Below, piece after piece: positions 1 to 4,091 of a DNA stretch of 6,686 nucleotides; position 1 is the stretch's first letter; every line of letters starts with the position of its first letter. The translations under genes were made by a program, and so were the position numbers. The stretch lies in the NCBI GenBank assembly GCA_002441545.1, contig DJWL01000181.1:1-6686 (forward strand), in the 5' to 3' direction. Under the pieces are notes generated by a model. It was not told the DNA's origin, made no database searches, and saw nothing but the letters and a program-made list of their open reading frames with translations. Source of the stretch: Flavobacteriaceae bacterium UBA6231. Its GTDB lineage: Bacteria; Bacteroidota; Bacteroidia; Flavobacteriales; Flavobacteriaceae.

Positions 1-78
1 ATGCCGGAAAAAGATGTAGAAAATTGGTTCGATATACTGTTTAAAAAATATGAAAATCAGAAGGTAGTTATAAAATGA
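1..78 (+). CDS. 3' end of an upstream gene or tiny ORF, overlapping zot
   Basis: The frame is open from the first base and gives 25 residues ending ...NQKVVIK before TGA at 76-78. That stop overlaps the zot start codon (ATGA), which is typical of translationally coupled phage genes. An ATG happens to sit at base 1, so this could be a complete 25-residue peptide, but with no upstream sequence it is equally likely to be the C-terminal tail of a longer protein. The visible peptide is charged and amphipathic (VENWFDILFKKY), with no signal peptide or membrane span. In a circular genome the gene before zot would be the secretin that leaves the right edge of this window, so a secretin tail is possible but not demonstrated. 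The frame itself is supported; the identity is unknown. Confidence 0.45.
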   Translation: MPEKDVENWFDILFKKYENQKVVIK

Positions 79-1055
79 TCACTTTATATAGTGGCATTCC
101 CGGTTCTGGCAAGACTTATAAGATGGTTAATGATCTTGATGAAGCGAAAGAAAAATATTTTATCATACATAATATAGACGGTCTTAAAGAAGGATATTTG
201 ACAAAAGATCAGGGTTTCAATTTCATTCAATACGTTGAAGAAATTAAAAAAGATAATCCTGATTTTGATGTAGTGACATTTTTTTCAAAAGATTATCAAA
301 GCGAATTAACGCTTGCTATCCGGGAGAAATATAAAAAAAATACTTTAATCATAATAGATGAGGCTCAGGAATGGTTTGACCATAATAAAAAACAGCTTAA
401 AATGTGGCTTTCTTTTCATCGTCATTTAAATCAAGATATTTGGCTTGTCGCTCATAAGGCTACAAATATTCCTTCAATTTATAGATCATTTGTTGAAGTC
501 GAATATAGGGCTAAAACTGGTTCAATTCTATGTATACCGGGCTTTTTTATGTATAATAGAATTGTTGGCGGTGAAAGAATTGGTTATAAATTTGTCCGTA
601 AGAAACAAGCTATATTTGATATTTATAAATCGACACATGAAGGTTTTGAAAAAAAACGACCGTCAATGTTAATCCCGGCAATATTGATTTTATGCGTTGC
701 TGGAGTATCTTATTTTTACATTATTCCTCAAAGAGTAATTGGAAAGAATATTAAAAAAGGTGAGAAAATCGAAAGTAAAAATTTATCAAATTCAGAAGGG
801 CAGGGTGTTCAAAGTGATTCAGAAGAAAAATATAGATTTGCTGGAAAAGTAGGTACTCAATATCTTATTGAAGATTTAAAAACAAATAAAGTAATAACGA
901 TTTCAGAAATGCCGGGGCGTAAAATGATTATCTTAGCCGAAAACGAATTTTTAAAATTATATGATGTTGAAACAAAAAAGTATTTAATGTTGCGATCTTA
1001 TTATTCATCAGTTCAAGTTCCGGATTTATCGCTAAAAGTAAGTAAAATAAAATAG
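75..1055 (+). CDS. zot: Zot/pI-family filamentous phage assembly ATPase
   Basis: This is an inner-membrane NTPase that drives virion assembly, swapping ssDNA-binding protein for coat protein during extrusion. Walker A is GIPGSGKT at residues 7-14, immediately after the N-terminal strand as usual in Zot/pI. Walker B is LIIIDEAQ at 91-98. The following HRHLNQDIWLVAH (115-127) matches the conserved HRH...DI segment of the family. Basic residues (KKRP) precede one hydrophobic span at about 197-217, leaving a periplasmic C-terminal domain of about 108 residues. That is the expected pI topology: cytoplasmic ATPase, single membrane crossing, periplasmic tail that contacts the secretin. The length of 326 residues is normal. 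The start is supported by an AAGGT Shine-Dalgarno at 61-65 and by overlap with the upstream stop. A strong terminator follows, so this is the last gene of its transcription unit. The toxin activity described for Vibrio cholerae Zot should not be inferred here. Confidence 0.95.
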   Translation: MITLYSGIPGSGKTYKMVNDLDEAKEKYFIIHNIDGLKEGYLTKDQGFNFIQYVEEIKKDNPDFDVVTFFSKDYQSELTLAIREKYKKNTLIIIDEAQEWFDHNKKQLKMWLSFHRHLNQDIWLVAHKATNIPSIYRSFVEVEYRAKTGSILCIPGFFMYNRIVGGERIGYKFVRKKQAIFDIYKSTHEGFEKKRPSMLIPAILILCVAGVSYFYIIPQRVIGKNIKKGEKIESKNLSNSEGQGVQSDSEEKYRFAGKVGTQYLIEDLKTNKVITISEMPGRKMIILAENEFLKLYDVETKKYLMLRSYYSSVQVPDLSLKVSKIK

Positions 1056-1111
1056 CAAAAAAAATAAATATTAAAACATCTTTTTATTATGGTATGGTTT
1101 TTGATATTTGC

Positions 1112-1145
1112 GCCGGCCTAATAGGGGTATAGGCCGGCCTTTTTG
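1112..1145 (+). terminator. Rho-independent terminator after zot
   Basis: A perfect 9-bp GC-rich stem (gccggccta at 1112-1120 with taggccggc at 1130-1138) encloses a 9-nt loop and is followed by CTTTTTG. The T-run lies only on the + side, so termination is directed at transcripts leaving zot. In Ff phages the packaging signal hairpin lies just past the terminator that ends the assembly genes, so this hairpin could have a second role. That is inference. Confidence 0.9.
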
Positions 1146-1154
1146 TTTATTTTT

Positions 1155-1177
1155 AAAATTAATAAATTGTTCTTTGC
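1155..1177. repeat. Short direct repeat, left copy
   Basis: The sequence aaaattaataaat-tgtt-ctttgc recurs at 1353-1375 with 20 of 23 bases identical; the differences fall in the 4-nt centre. It lies on the left side of the 65-bp repeat pair, and the other copy abuts the right side. Confidence 0.65.
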
Positions 1178-1212
1178 GCCTCCCATCTGTGAAGTTCTTC
1201 TTTTTTTTTGTT

Positions 1213-1347
1213 AACCTATCGGTTTTTGTAAATAGTTGAATGTCTTGTCAATTTTAACGCCTTGGATTTGTAACACTGGGCAAACTTATCGGTTTAAGTA
1301 AATAGTTGAATGTCTTGTCAATTTTAACGCCTTAGATTTGTAACACT
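1213..1347. repeat. Two 65-bp direct repeats, 70-bp period
   Basis: Copy 1 is 1213-1277 and copy 2 is 1283-1347. They align without gaps and differ at four positions (1216, 1226, 1227 and 1264 relative to copy 1). A core of 36 bases (1228-1263 and 1298-1333) is identical. Only 5 bp separate the copies. The period of 70 bp is not a multiple of 3, and neither copy encodes protein. Plausible roles are binding sites for Rep or a regulator, or a duplicated origin/packaging element. No dif-like XerCD site was recognised in them. Confidence 0.9.
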
Positions 1348-1352
1348 TCAAA

Positions 1353-1375
1353 AAAATTAATAAATCTTGCTTTGC
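1353..1375. repeat. Short direct repeat, right copy
   Basis: This is the partner of 1155-1177 (aaaattaataaat-cttg-ctttgc, 20 of 23 identical). It begins 5 bases after the end of the second 65-bp repeat, so the long repeats are bracketed by the short ones. The arrangement suggests a nested duplication within the intergenic region. Confidence 0.65.
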
Positions 1376-1412
1376 AACTCATTAGATCAGCCGTTTTTAA
1401 AATCCTGCGGCT

Positions 1413-1421
1413 TGCTATAAT
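1413..1421 (+). promoter_or_regulatory. Possible extended -10 promoter element
   Basis: TTGCTATAAT ends in a perfect TATAAT at 1416-1421, preceded by TG one base upstream (1413-1414), the extended -10 pattern. No good -35 is seen 17 bp upstream (gttttt). A second TATAAT lies at 1429-1434. A transcript from here would run into the hairpin at 1506-1549 and on toward rep. It could also supply a primer RNA for complementary-strand synthesis, which is inference. TATAAT occurs by chance easily in A+T-rich DNA. Confidence 0.3.
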
Positions 1422-1505
1422 CAAAACTTATAATTTGTACATTCTCTGAGTCATAGCCTGCCCTATAAACCCTTTTTTGTTTACATAATAGTTATTAAAT
1501 TTAGA

Positions 1506-1549
1506 ACAAAAGCCGTGACGGAGGATACCCCGCACGGCGCGGCTTTTGT
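1506..1549. other. GC-rich hairpin, candidate origin or packaging signal
   Basis: A perfect 10-bp stem (acaaaagccg at 1506-1515 with cggcttttgt at 1540-1549) closes a 24-nt loop. An alternative 6-bp stem, gccgtg 1512-1517 with cacggc 1533-1538, competes for the same bases, so two folds are possible. This is one of only two GC-rich islands in the intergenic region. Large hairpins of this kind serve as rolling-circle origins, complementary-strand origins and packaging signals in filamentous phages. Because the stem base is A-tract/T-tract, it could also act as a bidirectional terminator. Confidence 0.55.
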
Positions 1550-1685
1550 GGATTTAAATTAAAAATATATCTGTAAAATTCGATAATCATTTATTTCTTG
1601 AAAAATAATTAATAAAAAAATAAATAAAAAAGCTAGCAATATCACTAAGTTAAGTTTGGTTACTGTTTTTATGGAAAAAAAGATG

Positions 1686-1713
1686 TTGACAATAATAAAT
1701 TTTGGTTTATGGT
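1686..1713 (+). promoter_or_regulatory. Possible sigma70-type promoter for rep
   Basis: A perfect TTGACA at 1686-1691 is followed after 16 bp by TATGGT at 1708-1713, a 4-of-6 match to the -10 consensus. Transcription would start near 1720, leaving a leader of about 65 nt before the rep start codon. Position and orientation fit, but the -10 is imperfect. Confidence 0.4.
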
Positions 1714-1786
1714 GCAGGTAAATTTAGCAAAATGATTCACAACGTCATGCGGCCACGAAATATGCTAAGTTTAAAGGATTTATCTG

Positions 1787-3046
1787 ATGGTAAATTTTGG
1801 TTGCGGTCAAATTAACGAGTTTTACCCTCTCGAAAAAAAACAATCTATTATTCCTTTTTTACCTGCCGGAAAGTCTGAAATTTATGAAGAGGATTTATCC
1901 GGTGTTTTTTCTTCTTTCAATCCTAATGTAAAAGTTTATTCTGATATTGATATTAAAGATTTTGAACTACATGCTCGTGAGAGAACGAGCAGAGATGTAG
2001 CTAAGGTATTGTTATCAGAAAGGATATCCGGGAAATCTTTTGCGGATTTGGAAAAAGGGGTTCCTTATCTTGACTATTATGCACTGACCCAGGGGGATTC
2101 TGAAATAGACGATTTAGATTATAAAATCAATTTGTCTAGTCAATGCGAAAAGTCGGTAGTTTGGTTTATCGGCGATGAAAGTGGAGACGAATATGTTAAA
2201 AAAATTGATTGCAGGAAGCAATGGTGTAATCATTGCGGTGGAAAAGGTGGTGCAATTCATAAATCGCGCATGCATTCGATTCTCCGTCGCTTTGATATTA
2301 ATAAATATAATTTACGGCAACTGGTTTTCACAGTTCCTGAATCATTTAGGGAATTACTTCTTGGTCGTGAGAATCTAAATTTGTTTATTTTCTATGCAAA
2401 ACAAACAGTTGAAAAGTTTTTCGGTGTCCCTATATATGATAAAAGAGGACATGTAAGAGGGTATAAATTAGAAAAAGGAGTTATTTTTTATTTACATATT
2501 TTTGGTGATGAGCTGGGAATTTTCAAACCTCATGTAAATGTTCATATTCTTGAAGATAAAAGCGAAAAATTAAAGATAGAAGGTTCTGTTTTAGATGAAA
2601 TAAAAAAATATTATCTAAAAAAGTTAAGGAAGTTTGATACATCTTGTGAAGATGTTGATGTTCATTATAGTTTCCGGATTGGAGCAAAGCGTGTTATGCA
2701 TGCTTTAAAATATATGTGTAGGCCTTGGAGTGCAGAGGATTTTAGTAATATCAAAAACGAAGATTTAAAAAGGTTGTTAGTTTTGGAATTGAGCGGGTTC
2801 CAGTATTTACGGTTTACAGGTGCTCTTGCAAATTGCAATTATAAAGATGAAATGGATTTGTCTGAAATTAAACAAGAATGTCAAAGTAAAGTGGAAGAAA
2901 AATTAATTCCGGTGTGTATCTCTCCGTTTGATGAAAATGAATGGAAGGATAGATTAATTTATATAGATAAAGGATTTTTTCGAATAAAAAAAAAGGGGCT
3001 GAATAATGAGCCAGAAAAATGCAAAGAAATTACGACGTCTGAGTAA
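1787..3046 (+). CDS. HUH-type rolling-circle replication initiator (pII-like)
   Basis: This protein should nick the plus strand of the double-stranded form, become covalently attached through a tyrosine, and rejoin the displaced strand. The key motif is KPHVNVHI at residues 247-254: two histidines (249, 253) in an HxNxH arrangement that bind the catalytic metal. Candidate nucleophiles are Tyr275/Tyr276 in a KKYYLKK helix and Tyr309 in HALKYMCRPW; the latter context resembles Rep/IS91-like HUH proteins. Cys120, Cys142, Cys147 and Cys150 could form a zinc-binding cluster ahead of the catalytic core. Residues 1-115 form an N-terminal region I do not recognise. Its 419 residues are close to f1 pII (410). 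AAAGGA at 1773-1778 sits 8 bp before the start. The 3' end overlaps the next ORF by 41 bp. The sequence does not obviously resemble f1 gene II and looks closer to plasmid/transposon HUH enzymes. Confidence 0.85.
   Translation: MVNFGCGQINEFYPLEKKQSIIPFLPAGKSEIYEEDLSGVFSSFNPNVKVYSDIDIKDFELHARERTSRDVAKVLLSERISGKSFADLEKGVPYLDYYALTQGDSEIDDLDYKINLSSQCEKSVVWFIGDESGDEYVKKIDCRKQWCNHCGGKGGAIHKSRMHSILRRFDINKYNLRQLVFTVPESFRELLLGRENLNLFIFYAKQTVEKFFGVPIYDKRGHVRGYKLEKGVIFYLHIFGDELGIFKPHVNVHILEDKSEKLKIEGSVLDEIKKYYLKKLRKFDTSCEDVDVHYSFRIGAKRVMHALKYMCRPWSAEDFSNIKNEDLKRLLVLELSGFQYLRFTGALANCNYKDEMDLSEIKQECQSKVEEKLIPVCISPFDENEWKDRLIYIDKGFFRIKKKGLNNEPEKCKEITTSE
2696..3046 (+). CDS. Possible internal restart product of rep (pX-like)
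   Basis: Met304 of Rep is preceded by GGAG at 2681-2684 (11-nt spacer), which would allow translation of the C-terminal 116 residues alone. In f1, gene X starts in-frame at codon 300 of gene II and makes a 111-residue protein that regulates replication. The matching position and size are suggestive. The spacer is longer than ideal, and restart has not been shown by anything else in the sequence. Confidence 0.25.
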   Translation: MHALKYMCRPWSAEDFSNIKNEDLKRLLVLELSGFQYLRFTGALANCNYKDEMDLSEIKQECQSKVEEKLIPVCISPFDENEWKDRLIYIDKGFFRIKKKGLNNEPEKCKEITTSE

Positions 3047-3203
3047 AGATGATTTAGTGTATTTAGATTATTGTGATAACTGTGGCGATTTTATTGAGAT
3101 CAACAAAAATGATGATTTCGCTTTATTTTCCGCATTACAGAATAATTCATTAGTTGTGATGTTCGGAAGTGATTTTGAAAATTTAATTAAAAAGGAGGTT
3201 TAA
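3006..3203 (+). CDS. 65-aa protein of unknown function between rep and ssb
   Basis: I do not recognise this protein. It overlaps the rep 3' end by 41 bp in another frame and ends 1 bp before the ssDNA-binding protein gene starts. Its start has AAGGGG at 2993-2998 with a 7-nt spacer. It has a basic N terminus (KNAKKLRRLSK), then an acidic/aromatic part with one CxxC pair (Cys23, Cys26 in YCDNCG), and a short C-terminal half without a membrane span or signal peptide. One CxxC alone cannot form a full zinc site unless the protein dimerises or binds a partner. Its place inside the replication module suggests a regulatory or accessory DNA-replication role. This is inference from position only. The tight packing and good ribosome-binding site make it likely to be a real gene. 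Confidence 0.7.
   Translation: MSQKNAKKLRRLSKDDLVYLDYCDNCGDFIEINKNDDFALFSALQNNSLVVMFGSDFENLIKKEV
3192..3199 (+). promoter_or_regulatory. Strong Shine-Dalgarno for the ssDNA-binding protein
   Basis: AAGGAGGT, a near-perfect anti-16S match, lies 5 nt before the ATG at 3205. It is the strongest ribosome-binding site in the window. This fits the high amount of pV-type protein needed to coat the whole single-stranded genome. Confidence 0.85.
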
Positions 3204-3204
3204 A

Positions 3205-3498
3205 ATGCTTGGTCAAATTTATGTAGAGAAAAAAAATGTAAAAGTAGAATGGATCGGATTAACGAAAGCCGATAAAAATGGAAAGCAGAAAAATTCAGTT
3301 CAGTTTTCTACCCGGTCGCCTGAAGGACAGGCAATAACTTTTTATGCAGCTCAGGACAGAAATTTTGAGCCTGTAATTAAAGAGGGTGATATTTTAAACA
3401 TAGAGATGAAGGTTCGTGCTTACAAAGATGGTTTGTATTGTGATCTTGTGAAGCATGAAATTATCAACAATGGCAACGGTTCTAAGGTAAAAGTCTAA
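3205..3498 (+). CDS. ssDNA-binding protein (pV-like, helix-destabilising)
   Basis: The predicted role is to coat newly made viral single strands in the cytoplasm, stop their conversion to duplex and present them for packaging; Zot/pI then replaces it with coat protein. The 97-residue length is close to f1 pV (87). The sequence is mostly alternating beta-strand pattern (QIYVEKKNVKVEWIGL, SVQFSTRS, AITFYAAQ, DILNIEMKVRAY, LYCDLVKHEI) as expected for a small OB-fold. It is rich in exposed aromatics (Trp16, Phe34, Phe46, Tyr47, Phe54, Tyr73, Tyr78) and lysines suited to DNA stacking and charge contacts. The C-terminal tail is polar and basic (NNGNGSKVKV), unlike the acidic tail of bacterial SSB. 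Assignment rests on size, fold pattern and position after rep; no single signature motif proves it. Confidence 0.8.
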   Translation: MLGQIYVEKKNVKVEWIGLTKADKNGKQKNSVQFSTRSPEGQAITFYAAQDRNFEPVIKEGDILNIEMKVRAYKDGLYCDLVKHEIINNGNGSKVKV

Positions 3499-3620
3499 TG
3501 TCTGTTGAGGCTATGCAAGAAATATTCGAAGCTGGATTTCAGTTAGTTGTATCCTGTTATTTATGCGGGTTCGGCATCGGAATTGTTTGCAAAGTAATTT
3601 GGCAAGCATTAGAAAAATAA
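3498..3620 (+). CDS. 40-aa single-span membrane peptide (pVII/pIX-like minor coat)
   Basis: The start overlaps the preceding stop (TAATG), with AAGG at 3484-3487 upstream. The peptide has a short acidic N terminus (SVEAMQEIFEAGF), one hydrophobic stretch at about residues 14-34 containing Cys20, Cys23 and Cys31, and a C terminus with WQALEK. It has no cleavable signal peptide. In Ff phages the genes between V and VIII encode pVII and pIX, 32-33-residue membrane peptides that cap the end of the virion emerging first. Size, topology and position match, but peptides this short have no diagnostic sequence. Translational coupling to the ssDNA-binding protein is likely. Confidence 0.7.
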   Translation: MSVEAMQEIFEAGFQLVVSCYLCGFGIGIVCKVIWQALEK

Positions 3621-3655
3621 TAAACGGTCAATAAGAGTAAAAACAAAAATTTATG

Positions 3656-3664
3656 AAAGGAGAT
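3656..3664 (+). promoter_or_regulatory. Strong Shine-Dalgarno for the major coat gene
   Basis: AAAGGAGAT lies 7 nt before the ATG at 3672, in line with heavy translation of the main virion protein. Confidence 0.8.
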
Positions 3665-3671
3665 CAAAAAA

Positions 3672-3857
3672 ATGAAGAAACTTTATATTTCTTTAATGGC
3701 TGTAATTGGTTGTTTGATGAGTGTTCCTGCATTCGCGGCTTTCACACTTCCGACACTGCCCACGGCTGATCTTGAAACCGCTGGAACTGCTGTAGCGGCT
3801 CTGATCGCTGTTGCTGTTGTGATCGGCGTAGTTTTTCGTCTGATCAAAAAGGCCTAA
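3672..3857 (+). CDS. Major coat protein precursor (pVIII-like)
   Basis: This 61-residue precursor should be inserted in the inner membrane, cleaved, and packed in many copies around the DNA. Residues 1-22 form a classical signal peptide: MKK, a hydrophobic core, and a VPAFA cleavage motif, leaving a mature protein of about 39 residues (38 if cleaved one residue later). The mature chain has a short Pro/Thr-rich start (FTLPTLPTADLETAG), a hydrophobic Ala/Val span at about 36-55, and a positive C terminus (RLIKKA) to face the DNA. That is the pVIII pattern, although the acidic N-terminal part is shorter than in f1 (50 residues mature). Upstream, TTGCAA 3587-3592 with TAGAAA 3610-3615 (17-bp spacing) is a weak possible promoter. 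A terminator lies 25 bp downstream of the stop. The final codons are duplicated directly after the gene. Confidence 0.9.
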   Translation: MKKLYISLMAVIGCLMSVPAFAAFTLPTLPTADLETAGTAVAALIAVAVVIGVVFRLIKKA

Positions 3858-3872
3858 TCAAAGGCCTAATCA
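3849..3872 (+). repeat. 12-bp tandem duplication spanning the coat gene stop
   Basis: aaggcctaatca occurs twice in succession. The first copy supplies the last two codons (Lys-Ala) and stop of the major coat gene; the second follows in the same frame. Readthrough of the first stop would add only Ser-Lys-Ala before a second TAA. It is probably a replication-slippage duplication, possibly keeping a backup stop. Confidence 0.9.
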
Positions 3873-3882
3873 ATCGAGCTAG

Positions 3883-3914
3883 TGACGGGCTTTAACTCAT
3901 GCCCGTCATTATTT
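3883..3914 (+). terminator. Rho-independent terminator after the major coat gene
   Basis: A perfect 8-bp stem (tgacgggc 3883-3890, gcccgtca 3901-3908) with a 10-nt loop is followed by TTATTTT. Ff phages carry a terminator at the same place, just after gene VIII, so that coat protein mRNA is abundant and the tip genes receive less transcription. The interrupted T-run suggests it may leak into the downstream genes; no clear separate promoter is visible before 3930. Confidence 0.85.
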
Positions 3915-3929
3915 TAATCATTGAAAGTT

Positions 3930-4091
3930 ATGAAAAAATTTATATTTACAATTTCAATTTTATTAATTCCAGTTTTTGCTTTTGCTACGGACTGTGATAT
4001 GGGCGGTATGACATTGGATCAATATTCATATTACATTGCATTGCTCGGTTTATTCTGCGGTATCGCATTCATTTTAGGATTGAAACAATGA
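3930..4091 (+). CDS. 53-aa secreted membrane peptide, possible minor coat protein
   Basis: This peptide begins with a clear signal peptide (residues 1-19, cleavage after FAFA), leaving about 34 mature residues. The mature part has a short acidic/aromatic N terminus (TDCDMGGMTLDQYSYY), a hydrophobic span at about 35-51, and LKQ at the end. It is built like a small coat protein, but I do not recognise the family. The stop overlaps the next start codon (ATGA), so it is coupled to the tip protein gene. Its ribosome-binding site is weak (GAAAG 3923-3927, very close to the start). Its signal-peptide region matches that of the following gene at 45 of 57 bases, which suggests local duplication. In Ff phages no gene lies between VIII and III, so this is an addition to that order. 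A role at one virion end is inferred from position. Confidence 0.7.
   Translation: MKKFIFTISILLIPVFAFATDCDMGGMTLDQYSYYIALLGLFCGIAFILGLKQ

Larger units (their letters stand above)
1056..1786. other. Large intergenic region, candidate replication origin and packaging signal
   Basis: This 731-bp stretch is the only long non-coding segment in an otherwise gene-dense window, and it lies between the end of the assembly operon (zot) and the rep gene. The f1/M13 intergenic region, which carries both origins and the packaging signal, has the same relative place. No ORF above a few codons in it looks real. It contains the zot terminator, two long direct repeats, a flanking pair of shorter repeats, a GC-rich hairpin with a 10-bp perfect stem, and possible promoters. 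The A+T-rich stretch at 1550-1640 could aid unwinding. The exact Rep nick site cannot be identified by eye. Confidence 0.6.

Noticed and set aside
445..672. 75-codon + strand ORF inside zot
   Set aside because: It lies fully within zot in another frame, has no ribosome-binding site I can support, and its composition is what a shadow frame of zot would give.
1213..1347. XerCD dif-like attachment site within the 65-bp repeats
   Set aside because: No 28-bp sequence with the two partly palindromic 11-bp arms of dif could be recognised, and no integrase is present; chromosomal integration cannot be argued from this window.
1213..1347. Minus-strand promoters starting from the TTGACA in each 65-bp repeat
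   Set aside because: A perfect -35 hexamer appears on the minus strand in both copies, but no acceptable -10 lies 16-18 bp away and there is no minus-strand gene to serve before zot.
1213..1375. CRISPR array
   Set aside because: Only two long copies with a 5-bp gap and no regular spacers are present; this is a direct duplication.
1671..1721. 16-codon ORF (MEKKMLTIINFGLWCR) upstream of rep, considered as a leader peptide
   Set aside because: It has no Shine-Dalgarno and overlaps the best candidate promoter, so it would not be transcribed intact from it.
2175..2378. 67-codon + strand ORF inside rep
   Set aside because: It is an out-of-frame shadow across the Cys-cluster region of rep.
2986..3006. 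Run of nine A residues ending in A-AAA-AAG near the rep 3' end, resembling a -1 frameshift heptamer
   Set aside because: A -1 shift reaches TAA at 3004-3006 after three codons and a +1 shift reaches TGA at 3000-3002, so neither joins Rep to the next ORF; the 65-aa gene has its own ribosome-binding site.
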